Shown piece by piece: positions 48,201 through 55,517 of a stretch of 64,000 bases of DNA. Position numbers and translations under genes: made by a program. Source of the stretch: an uncultured Bacilli bacterium (GTDB lineage: Bacteria > Bacillota_I > Bacilli_A > RFN20 > CAG-826); NCBI GenBank assembly GCA_934725985.1, contig CAKVCX010000001.1, forward strand, positions 682,001-746,000, given 5' to 3'. Positions within the stretch are counted from its first letter, which is position 1. Every line of letters starts with the position of its first letter. Below the pieces are notes generated by a model. It made no database searches. It saw only the letters and a program-made list of their open reading frames with translations, and had not been told where the DNA came from.

Positions 48201-49779
48201 TAAGTCCGGGTTTGATTTGCCTGATAAGATTTGCCCTGAATGTGGCAATAAATTAGTCCAAAACGGACAAAATATTCCTTTTGAGACCTTCCTTGGCTTT
48301 TCGGCTGATAAAGTCCCTGATATTGATTTAAATTTTGAGGATGAATCTCAACATAAAGCCCATAACTATACAAAAATACTATTAGGAGAAAAAAATGTCT
48401 TTAGGGCAGGGACGATTGAAACGGTTGCCGAAAAGACTGCCTATGGTTTTGTTAGGGGATATTTTGAAAGAATAGGCAAAAACCCTGATTCTATAAACCC
48501 GGCCTATATAGCTTCTTTGGCTGCGAGGTGCCAAGGAGTAAAAAGAACAACGGGGCAACACCCGGGAGGGATTGTAGTTGTTCCTAGCAATATGTCTGTT
48601 TATGATTTTACGGCCGTTCAGCATCCTGCCGATGATTTGAATTCGGAATGGCTTACAACCCATTACGATTTCCGTTCCATGCACGATGAAATTTTAAAAC
48701 TAGATATTTTAGGCCACGTCGATCCGATGGCTATGCGTTATTATCGCGATTTAACCGGAGTAAAAATTGAAGACATTCCAATGAACGATCCAAAAGTATT
48801 GTCTTTATTTGTTTCTCCTGACGCTTTGAATTTACACAGTAACTATCTAGGATTAAAAACCGGGGCTAGTGCTTTACCTGAATTTGGTACCGACTTAGCA
48901 CAGCGAATGCTTATGGAATCTAATCCTAAATCATTTAACGACCTTCTAATTATTTCTGGATTAGCTCACGGTACTGACGTTTGGAGCGGCAATGCCGAAG
49001 ACTTGATTTTAAATCATGTTACCGATTTAAACGGGGTTATTGGGTGTCGTGATGATATCATGACTTATTTAATTTCTATGGGCGTACCCAATAATATGTC
49101 TTTTAAGATCATGGAAGACGTTAGAAAAGGTAGGGGCTTAAAGCCGGAATATGAAGCAAAGATGAAGGAACAAAAAATTCCTGAATATTACATTGAATCT
49201 TGCAAAAAGATTAAATATCTTTTCCCAAGAGGACACGCGACCGCTTACGTTATGATGGCTGTCAGGGTTGCTTATTTTAAACTATATTACCCACTAGAAT
49301 TCTATGCCGTTTTCTTCTCTATTCGTTCCGATGATTATGATATTAAGGCCATGATCGAAGGGGAAGATGCCGTTAAATCTAGGATTGAGGAACTTAGGGC
49401 TAGGATGAATGACAGGGCTAATCCTCTTAAACCAAAAGAACAAAATATTTATAAGACTCTTTTGATTGCCATAGAAATGCTAGAACGTGGTTATAAATTT
49501 GAAAACATCGATCTTTATAAATCTGATGCCAAAATGTTTATAGTTGACCATGAAAATAAAGCTTTAATTCCTCCTTTTTCAGTATTAGATGGATTAGGCT
49601 TGGCGGCTGCTCAATCTATAGTCGATGCTAGAAAAGATGGGAGGAAATTCCTTTCTAAGGAAGATATTTTAAAAAGGTGTAGTAAGCTTAACCAAACTAA
49701 TTTAAGCGATTTAGAAAAACTAGGTGTTTTAAAAGGCCTTGGGGAAACTAACCAAATGTCTTTGTTTGAATTCTTTTAA
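45265..49779 (+). CDS. polC: DNA polymerase III alpha subunit, PolC type
   Basis: PolC is the Gram-positive replicative polymerase with built-in proofreading. The 1504-residue protein shows an N-terminal region and OB fold (FVGTVFEAESKLSKNGK), and a PHP domain starting VELHLHTTMSNMD (about residue 342). It is split by a DnaQ-type exonuclease (DTETTG, about 433; VAHNASFDVGFI). The polymerase core has GSRGSVGSSF, a C4 zinc finger (CPHC...CPECG, about 965-995), PDIDLNFE (catalytic Asp, about 1018) and GQHPGGIVVVP. It ends the uppS-polC operon; the tRNA promoter lies in its last codons. Confidence 0.98.
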   Translation: MQKKMIRFLNSIGLSEDIDLFDMDFSFVSMNPYDKKQVDMAIEKRTPWNYELLDKFISALNNVSYPYTIRFSYELMPSKEDLMDLFNSYFLSHFFAKPSFAIDFDESTSSILLCFSSEQEKESHKSLLKDFSSLLKFLNYSFSIKEVVKNNVTPPLNENNIQLSEDNNEVKLDENKKSQISIQEQIQSDREKSKQSGEAELLKEMERNLALMKEQRNRKRVWSVGDYHPYDSIDDLFRAPLSNVDFVGTVFEAESKLSKNGKMRATLSIFDSNNAINVRAFEGKRISSEDITWFGNKSLWTRVRVRGALDTDKFTGQRIVVAHYLDKLPPEELRKDNAKEKRVELHLHTTMSNMDAVCTMDKYCAVAKNMGMDAIAVTDHGVVQAFPSAQAAGKKYDMKIIYGSELYMFDLKQKYIFNPAPIPLKKARYCVFDTETTGLSSRYDRIIEFGGILVENGQVVGRLNQYINPEMHIPEESSKVNHITDEMVKDKPTIKEVLPKILEFFGDNILVAHNASFDVGFINAALERNGMPPIKNPIIDTIPISHYLFPEAGRHTEGAMLKNLGLRVYNEEEAHEAVYDATALNEGWQEIILRLDKEHPGITHEDLDSLAITMPLESEKDTPDYEKKKLNFSSFIRHLRSYHCIVLAKNQQGMKDLYKIITEGHVTYFSGIPKTPRDLISKYRENLLVGSSCFNGEIFEIASTKNLDVLAKAMEFYDYIEIQPIENYSYLLDMGSVASKEYLIRLLKDIITAAKMANKPVVATGDCHYLNKEDKILRDIYIYAKAIGKGNHPLNPPARSSKALFENPDQHFRSTEEMLTSFSSWLGEEEAKKIVVTNSRMIASKIEKCIPVSDDLFPPNENLPHSDLKIRELCESNFEKRYCGNKNPEVIKRIGEVKARLDKELDGIIGNGYAVTYYIAHCLIKMANDEPEHYIVGSRGSVGSSFAATMADITEVNALPPHYLCPHCHYFEWADAKKYKSGFDLPDKICPECGNKLVQNGQNIPFETFLGFSADKVPDIDLNFEDESQHKAHNYTKILLGEKNVFRAGTIETVAEKTAYGFVRGYFERIGKNPDSINPAYIASLAARCQGVKRTTGQHPGGIVVVPSNMSVYDFTAVQHPADDLNSEWLTTHYDFRSMHDEILKLDILGHVDPMAMRYYRDLTGVKIEDIPMNDPKVLSLFVSPDALNLHSNYLGLKTGASALPEFGTDLAQRMLMESNPKSFNDLLIISGLAHGTDVWSGNAEDLILNHVTDLNGVIGCRDDIMTYLISMGVPNNMSFKIMEDVRKGRGLKPEYEAKMKEQKIPEYYIESCKKIKYLFPRGHATAYVMMAVRVAYFKLYYPLEFYAVFFSIRSDDYDIKAMIEGEDAVKSRIEELRARMNDRANPLKPKEQNIYKTLLIAIEMLERGYKFENIDLYKSDAKMFIVDHENKALIPPFSVLDGLGLAAAQSIVDARKDGRKFLSKEDILKRCSKLNQTNLSDLEKLGVLKGLGETNQMSLFEFF

Positions 49780-49793
49780 TTAAGTTTTATACT
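49766..49793 (+). promoter_or_regulatory. tRNA-Pro promoter
   Basis: TTGAAT (49766-49771), a 16-nt spacer and TATACT (49788-49793). The -35 lies in the polC 3' end. Confidence 0.65.
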
Positions 49794-49813
49794 ATCCATT
49801 GGCTTTGGCCATT

Positions 49814-49890
49814 CGGGACATAGCACAGCTTGGTAGTGCGCCTGGTTCGGGACCAGGAGGTCATGGGTTCAAGTCCCATTGTTCCGACCA
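49814..49890 (+). tRNA. tRNA-Pro (anticodon CGG)
   Basis: The 77-nt gene has a full cloverleaf. The acceptor stem is CGGGACA with TGTTCCG (one G-T pair), the anticodon stem CCTGG/CCAGG with loop TTCGGGA giving anticodon CGG, and the T-loop GGTTCAAGTCC. The CCA end is encoded. G37 next to the anticodon is a TrmD target. It reads CCG, a rare codon in AT-rich genomes. It is a single-gene unit with its own promoter and terminator and marks the border between the conserved block and the carbohydrate locus. Confidence 0.97.
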
Positions 49891-49901
49891 ATCGCGAGTT
49901 T

Positions 49902-49933
49902 ACCATCGAAGAAATTCGGTGGTTTTATTTTTT
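49902..49933 (+). terminator. Rho-independent terminator after tRNA-Pro
   Basis: ACCATCGAA / TTCGGTGGT (one T-G pair) with a 4-nt GAAA loop is followed by a long T-rich run. Confidence 0.9.
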
Positions 49934-49944
49934 TGTTATTCAGT

Positions 49945-50002
49945 CTTAAATTTGCATTTAAGCCATAAATATTCTTTTATTAAAATAATGTTAAGCTATA
50001 GT
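49945..50002 (+). promoter_or_regulatory. fucU upstream region: inverted repeat and -10 box
   Basis: CTTAAAT-TTGC-ATTTAAG (49945-49962) is a perfect 7-bp inverted repeat. It lies 34 bp upstream of TATAGT (49997-50002), the best -10 before fucU. The placement suits an activator or repressor, possibly the PocR/AraC protein encoded next to fucU. Confidence 0.4.
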
Positions 50003-50034
50003 AATAAACATAGAAACAGAAGAAAGGGATAATT

Positions 50035-50457
50035 ATGCTAAAAAACATACCAACTTGCTTAAGTCCAGAATTATTAAAAACTTTAGATGAAATGGGACAT
50101 GGAGATGAAATTGTAATTGGAGACGGCAATTTTCCTAGTTCTAGTCTTGGCCCGAAAGTAATTCGTGCGGATGGAATAGGGGGAGAAGAAATTCTAAAAG
50201 CTATTTTGTCACTTATCCCTTTAGACACTTATAGTGAGCCTAATTTCATGCTTATGGAAACTACAAATGGCGATCCAACCCCTACCATCTGGAAAAGCTA
50301 CGATGAAATAGTTAAAAAAGCAGACCCTAACGCGAAGAAAGGGTTAATTGAAAGGTATGCTTTTTATGAAAGGGCAAAAAAAGCCTTTTGCATTGTTCAG
50401 ACTAGTGAAAAAGCAATATATGCGAATGTTATTTTAAAAAAAGGCGTGGTTAAATAA
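50035..50457 (+). CDS. fucU: L-fucose mutarotase, RbsD/FucU family
   Basis: FucU interconverts alpha and beta anomers of L-fucose, helping entry into catabolism. The 140-residue protein is clearly FucU rather than RbsD: LKNIPTCLSPELLKTLDEMGHGDEIVIGDGNFPSSSL with the catalytic His in GHGD, VIRADGIGG, and the C-terminal RYAFYERAKKAFCIVQTSEKAIYANVILKKGV. AAAGG precedes the ATG. It ends 1 nt before the stop of the convergent AraC gene, with no terminator between. No fucose isomerase, kinase or aldolase is visible in the window. Confidence 0.93.
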   Translation: MLKNIPTCLSPELLKTLDEMGHGDEIVIGDGNFPSSSLGPKVIRADGIGGEEILKAILSLIPLDTYSEPNFMLMETTNGDPTPTIWKSYDEIVKKADPNAKKGLIERYAFYERAKKAFCIVQTSEKAIYANVILKKGVVK

Positions 50458-51282
50458 TCAGCTTTGCTTTTTCACAAAAGAAGGAACAACGCCTTTGACC
50501 TTTTTAAATACCCTAACAAAATAATTGTAGTCATCAAAACCATAGCAAAACGCTATTTGCTGTAATGGCTTATTTGTATATTTTATATCGTTATAGGCTT
50601 TATCAATTTTATATTTGAGAATATATTTTTTTGGAGTAAAGCCAGAATATATTTTTACTAACCTTTCTAGTTGCTTTGGTGTTAAAAATAATTCTTTACA
50701 TACCATATTTATTTTAATATTTTTTGATATGTTTTTATCTAGGTATGGGTTGAGCTCGTTTTCTAAAAAATCATCCTTTGATGATATGAGCTTTGTTGTT
50801 TTTGCATAGTCTATTATTACATTTATCATTTCGCGTATAGACTCATATTTTTCCATGCTGAATCTAGGTATTTGCTTGTATTGCTTAATTAAAGCTTTGC
50901 TATCTTTGTGGAACGTTTCGCAAAATTGGTTGATCAAATTGATATTTTCTTTTATTTTGCTTGGATCTCTAAATGGTCCAATCAAAATATAGAAAGAAGA
51001 ATTTGCATCTACTGAATATTTCATTATCATTTCCACTAACCCAAAGTGGCAATAATAATGTAGTGGGCCATCTATTTTTTTTATTTTTTCTATGGCTTCT
51101 TTATCGCTTATGGCGCACTTATTGCGTATGTGCTCTTTTAATTTGCTACAAAATGGATAGATTTTTTGACTTCTTGCATCGCTAGAATGTTCGTATTCAT
51201 CGAAAATGGAAACATTAGTTTTGATAAGAGAAGATAAAGAGGAGAGCAAGGAAGATAAAACGCTGAAATTGTAAAGAATCAT
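50458..51282 (-). CDS. AraC-family regulator with PocR-type sensor domain
   Basis: The 274-residue protein combines an N-terminal PocR-like ligand-binding domain (FCSKLKEHIRNKCAISDKEAI and YYCHFGLVEMIMKYSV...YILIGPF, about residues 44-105) with a C-terminal double helix-turn-helix of AraC type (LFLTPKQLERLVKIYSGFTPKKYI and QQIAFCYGFDDYNYFVRVFKKVKGVVPS). Such proteins sense small molecules and activate nearby catabolic operons. It lies between fucU (convergent) and the ABC transporter operon (divergent), so both are likely targets. On its own strand TATAAT at 51292-51297 lies 9 nt before the ATG. Confidence 0.92.
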   Translation of the reverse strand: MILYNFSVLSSLLSSLSSLIKTNVSIFDEYEHSSDARSQKIYPFCSKLKEHIRNKCAISDKEAIEKIKKIDGPLHYYCHFGLVEMIMKYSVDANSSFYILIGPFRDPSKIKENINLINQFCETFHKDSKALIKQYKQIPRFSMEKYESIREMINVIIDYAKTTKLISSKDDFLENELNPYLDKNISKNIKINMVCKELFLTPKQLERLVKIYSGFTPKKYILKYKIDKAYNDIKYTNKPLQQIAFCYGFDDYNYFVRVFKKVKGVVPSFVKKQS

Positions 51283-51385
51283 ACTAACCTTATTATAATA
51301 AAATAATTATTTAATTAAAGCTGCTAAAAAATGCTATTAAACTTCCATATTTTATCTACTTGTCATTTTAAAATTGTTGGAAAAT

Positions 51386-52333
51386 ATGAGTATGGATTCT
51401 TTAACAAAAAAACAAATCCAAAAAAGAGAGAAATATTTTAAACATCGTGCTTTTTCCGCATCCAATTTAAAACAAAACGCAATTAAATGGATCATATTTC
51501 TTTTATTTTTGCTTTATGCCGTTTCTCTTATCTACCCATTTTTGTATTTAATTATTAATTCCTTTAAAAGTCCTTATGAATTTATAGGAAGTTATGATCC
51601 AGAAACTGGGATCAGGTCTTATCCAAATTATTTTTGGTTCACTGGAAGCCCAACTTTTGATAATTACATAAAGGCTTTTACTAGCATTCAAGTAGGAAGC
51701 GAAAGCACTTCGATTTTGGAAATGTTTTTAAATTCGGTTTTTCTTTCTCTTGGTGAAACCATTGCCTCTATGGCGCTTACTTGCTGTAGCGCTTATGTTC
51801 TTGCAAAATATGAATTTAAAGGTTCTAAATTGATTTATACCTGTGTTTTAATTGCTTCATTTATTCCAACGATATCTTCTTTGCCCGCAACTTATAAATT
51901 AATGAATGATTTAAACTTAATGGGTACTTACATAGGCATGATTTTTCTTAATGCGAGTGCTTTTGGCGGAGCTTTCTTATACATACATAGCTATTTTAAA
52001 TCCATACCATGGAGCTTTGCCGAAAGTGCGATGGTTGATGGTGCGAGCGACTTTCGTTTGTTTAGGCAGATAATGTTACCCTTAGCCAAAAACGGGGTTT
52101 TGACTTTTACAATCATCAGGTTTTTAGGTTTTTGGAACGATTATTGGTATCCTTCTTTATTCTATTCAAATCATCCTACTATTTCTGTTGGAGTTGCCGG
52201 ACTGAACAATGCATCAAATGCTTTCCCTGTTATTTGTGCTGCCATGGTCTTAGCCGTTTTGCCAGTTCTTATTTTTTATGCGATTTTTCAAAAGCAATTA
52301 ATGCTTAACACTATTGATGGTGGTTTAAAATGA
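51386..52333 (+). CDS. CUT1 sugar ABC transporter permease, MalG type
   Basis: The 315-residue inner-membrane permease has six predicted helices. The EAA loop that docks on the ATPase reads ESAMVDGASDFRLFRQIMLPLAKN. The N-terminus (LLYAVSLIYPFLYLIINSFK) and C-terminal end (LNTIDGGLK) mark it as the MalG/UgpE half. ATG 51386 is preferred to the TTG-started frame at 51374. The promoter region (51283-51385) is AT-rich without a strong consensus. It is the first gene of the accessory operon and overlaps the next permease by 4 nt. The MalG-type gene precedes the MalF-type, the reverse of the usual order. Confidence 0.95.
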   Translation: MSMDSLTKKQIQKREKYFKHRAFSASNLKQNAIKWIIFLLFLLYAVSLIYPFLYLIINSFKSPYEFIGSYDPETGIRSYPNYFWFTGSPTFDNYIKAFTSIQVGSESTSILEMFLNSVFLSLGETIASMALTCCSAYVLAKYEFKGSKLIYTCVLIASFIPTISSLPATYKLMNDLNLMGTYIGMIFLNASAFGGAFLYIHSYFKSIPWSFAESAMVDGASDFRLFRQIMLPLAKNGVLTFTIIRFLGFWNDYWYPSLFYSNHPTISVGVAGLNNASNAFPVICAAMVLAVLPVLIFYAIFQKQLMLNTIDGGLK

Positions 52334-53238
52334 TTAGAAGAAATGATTTGGCTTTGTTAAAGGCTAAGAAAAAATCCGATAGGAAAAGACTATTATTTAT
52401 TTGGGGCATGTTAGCTCTACCTCTTTTACAATTTTTGGTTTTCTTTGTCTATGTTAATTTTTCAAGCATAATTCTTTCTTTTCAAAACGGAAAAGGCGAT
52501 TTCTCTTTAATTAATTATTCTTCGTTTTTTAAAGAACTATTTTCTGGCAATGATTATTCGGGCTTTGAATTTAGAGATGCCATTATTTATTCGTTTTTAC
52601 TTGGCTTAAATGATGCTCTTTTAGTTTTGATTTCAACCATACTTGCTTATTTTATGTATAAGAAAGTACCTGGAAGATCGTTTTTTAGAATAGTCTTCTT
52701 TTTACCTTCAATCATCTCGATAACCATTTATGTTTTGGTTTATAAATTTTTATTAAGTCCTGATTCTGGCCTAGCCGGGAAAATAATTCCTGATTTTGGT
52801 TGGCTTAGCGATGGCACCATTGCCCAAAAGTTTGTCATTCCTTTTTACTGCTTGTGGGTTGGGACAGGTTACAACATTTTAATTATTGGTGGTTCTATGA
52901 GTAATATTCCAACAGAAGTTATAGAAAACGCCCAAATAGAAGGCGTATCTAGAAGAAGGGAATTATTCGACATAATCTTACCGATGATTTGGCCGACTTT
53001 GACGGTGGCCTTTTTAGGAAGCATAACAACGGTTTTCACTTTATTTATTCAAGTTAAGCTCATAACAGGAGGATCTTCTGGAACAAGGACAATCGCATAT
53101 ATCATCAATAATTTTACTGAACAACAAAAACTGAATTACGCTTCCGCAATTGGCATTTGTTTTACCATCTTTGCCATTCCTTTGGTTTTAGGCTTTAGGA
53201 AAATATTAGAAAGAATAGGAAAGAAATGGGGATATTAA
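52330..53238 (+). CDS. CUT1 sugar ABC transporter permease, MalF type
   Basis: This 302-residue permease is the partner of the preceding one. Six hydrophobic segments are visible. FFLPSIISITIYVLVYKFLLSPDSGLAGKI is typical of the MalF/UgpA half and the EAA loop is ENAQIEGVSRRRELFDIILPMIWP. ATG 52330 overlaps the upstream stop (ATGA). With the solute-binding lipoprotein at 56974 and the ATPase at 58406 it forms a complete importer for an oligosaccharide. Confidence 0.95.
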   Translation: MIRRNDLALLKAKKKSDRKRLLFIWGMLALPLLQFLVFFVYVNFSSIILSFQNGKGDFSLINYSSFFKELFSGNDYSGFEFRDAIIYSFLLGLNDALLVLISTILAYFMYKKVPGRSFFRIVFFLPSIISITIYVLVYKFLLSPDSGLAGKIIPDFGWLSDGTIAQKFVIPFYCLWVGTGYNILIIGGSMSNIPTEVIENAQIEGVSRRRELFDIILPMIWPTLTVAFLGSITTVFTLFIQVKLITGGSSGTRTIAYIINNFTEQQKLNYASAIGICFTIFAIPLVLGFRKILERIGKKWGY

Positions 53239-53240
53239 CC

Positions 53241-55517
53241 ATGAAAAAAATAAAAATTTTCTCCTTATCAACTACGCTTTGCTTGTTAACTTTGACTATG
53301 TCTATGCTTTTGCCAAACGCCAAGCAAGCCAACGCCTCATCTAAGTCGAAATTAATAGTCAATGATACTTTTAATTCGAAATCTTTTGCGGGAAAACTTG
53401 ATAATGATATCTGGAATTCCTCTTTTTCAAACAGCAGCATCATTCAAAGTGAAAATGGAGAATCTTATTTATGCAACAAACGTGCAGGGGGAGAAAATGC
53501 TGTTTTTTCAACAAAAAATAAAATAGAAAATATAAAGTATTATCAATTTGATTTTAAGTATGATTCATCTATTAGCAAATGGTTTTCCATTGTTTTCATG
53601 AACAAAGAAGTGGATGGGTCGAGTTCTTTACTTGGGGATTATGCCTATTCAGGTGCTTTTATTGCTAATTGCAACGAGGTTAATAGTTTTGGTGGCAAAC
53701 TTTCTAGTGGATTTAATTTTAAATCCGTTTTAGGTGTTAATGCTGTTGATAGTTGGATTACTTGCCGAGTTGATATTACTGGAAAAAATGATGCAAAGGT
53801 AAATTTTGCCGTCCAAGGCATGGAAATGAATGAGGCCAATTCTAGGTCGCTTTCATATTCTTCTTTAGAAAGCGACATGACTAACGCTTATATAGGGCTA
53901 GTGACCGAAACTTCCGACGGAATAATTAATTTTGATAATTTTATCGTTGGATATGGCGAATCTAGTTCTATTAAAGAAGATTTTAGCAATTTTGATATTG
54001 ATAATCCTGCGGACTTTACTTTCTTTAAAGACAGCCCATCGCGTGCTTTAAATGTTTCCATAAAAGACAATAGTTCTTTAAAATTCCATTCGAAAGCTAA
54101 CGAGTTTATTTATTCTCTTAATCAAATAAAAAAAGATGATTCAATTATCGAAGAGGTTGAAATTGTCGATGCCTCGTTCAATATACAATTTCCTATAGAT
54201 TCTAATGAAGAAACGATCGCGATTGTTTTTGGAATTAATAAAGACGAACCGAGCATTAATAATAACTGCTTACGTTATGAAATGAGCAAGGATAAAGGGG
54301 TGTTAAAAGAATTTGAAAATGGCAATCAAGTTTCAAACGATTTAAATAATACAAATATCTTTTCTTCTTCAATAACAAGCGGATCCAATATCAATATAAA
54401 AATTTATAAAAGCGGGAAAATAACCATAAGGCAAGATGGCAACGAAGTAATCGATTCTACTTCTTCTAAAGTAAATTTTTCTGAAGTTACTCATTATGAT
54501 GGCAATATTGGCATAGCTTCTATTACCGATGTAAACAAGGATATAAGCTTTGACAATGTAAAAGTCATAAACAGTTTCTATTATGTTCCGGTTACAAAAT
54601 CGGTTACGCATAATTTTGATAATTCCTTTTTCGGCAATAAAGGCTATGAAGATTTTGTTCTCGTTAATGGTGATGGTGGCGGTAAATTAAACGTTAATAA
54701 CGGAAAACTAGTCTTTGATTGCGGCACGGACGGGACCTTCTTTGGCTCAGCTTATCAATACGATTCGTTTATATTGGATTTCAAATTATGCAGCGTTTTA
54801 GTCGACGCATCTACTTCCGATCCTTCAAAAACTGCAACAACCCTTGGTAGGTGGATCGGTCTAGATTTAAGCAGAGAAACTAAATATGCCGGTTCATATG
54901 GAACATATGGGACCATTATCACCCAAATTGTTCCAGATCCTACTTATGGGGATAGCATTAACCCTGTCTTATGGTCAGATCAAGATGTTTCTAGTTTGGA
55001 TAAGGATTCTATTCAAATAATTAATTATAAAAATATTCCTGTTTCCATGATTCAATCCATTCAATATAGTTCTCCTTCATTAGAAGGGAACATTAAAGAA
55101 GGGGACGCTATTTGTTTTAGGTTTGTTTCGGAAAATAATTCCATAAAAATGTATTTAAAAAAAGCAAGCGAAGCCGATTATTCTTTATATACCGAATTTA
55201 AAAACTTGGAATTAAATGGGTATTTTGCACTTTGTTGTACTGGCTATACCTTTATGAAGATTGATGACTTTTCCATGGCGAATACTTCTTCTTGTTATGT
55301 CTGCGCTGATAATGAATCGCCTGATACTATTTATGAAACGGTTACCAAAGTTATTTATGATAACAATAACCCAGATGTCAATTTAAATGATGAAATCGCT
55401 TTAAATACACAACCTAATATTTTGGCTATAACTTTTATTGTTACTACATCTGTATTAGCTATAGCCGTGCCAATTCTATCTTTCTATTTAGTTAGAGGAA
55501 AAAAACATGGAAAATAA
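53241..55517 (+). CDS. Secreted, membrane-anchored protein with three beta-sandwich modules
   Basis: The 758-residue protein starts with a signal peptide (MKKIKIFSLS..., cleavage likely after ANA) and ends in one membrane helix plus a basic tail (RGKKHGK), so it should face outwards. The exported part divides into three similar stretches. Each closes with a beta-strand motif: NFDNFIVGYG (about residue 235), SFDNVKVINS (about 440) and KIDDFSMANT (about 675). This resembles LamG or concanavalin-like jelly rolls that bind sugars. No catalytic motif is clear. ATG 53241 suits the signal peptide; ATG 53226 is an alternative. A role in capturing glycan outside the transporter is inferred. Confidence 0.75.
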   Translation: MKKIKIFSLSTTLCLLTLTMSMLLPNAKQANASSKSKLIVNDTFNSKSFAGKLDNDIWNSSFSNSSIIQSENGESYLCNKRAGGENAVFSTKNKIENIKYYQFDFKYDSSISKWFSIVFMNKEVDGSSSLLGDYAYSGAFIANCNEVNSFGGKLSSGFNFKSVLGVNAVDSWITCRVDITGKNDAKVNFAVQGMEMNEANSRSLSYSSLESDMTNAYIGLVTETSDGIINFDNFIVGYGESSSIKEDFSNFDIDNPADFTFFKDSPSRALNVSIKDNSSLKFHSKANEFIYSLNQIKKDDSIIEEVEIVDASFNIQFPIDSNEETIAIVFGINKDEPSINNNCLRYEMSKDKGVLKEFENGNQVSNDLNNTNIFSSSITSGSNINIKIYKSGKITIRQDGNEVIDSTSSKVNFSEVTHYDGNIGIASITDVNKDISFDNVKVINSFYYVPVTKSVTHNFDNSFFGNKGYEDFVLVNGDGGGKLNVNNGKLVFDCGTDGTFFGSAYQYDSFILDFKLCSVLVDASTSDPSKTATTLGRWIGLDLSRETKYAGSYGTYGTIITQIVPDPTYGDSINPVLWSDQDVSSLDKDSIQIINYKNIPVSMIQSIQYSSPSLEGNIKEGDAICFRFVSENNSIKMYLKKASEADYSLYTEFKNLELNGYFALCCTGYTFMKIDDFSMANTSSCYVCADNESPDTIYETVTKVIYDNNNPDVNLNDEIALNTQPNILAITFIVTTSVLAIAVPILSFYLVRGKKHGK

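Noticed and set aside
49799..50032. Open frame covering tRNA-Pro
   Set aside because: It is the tRNA and its terminator read as protein.
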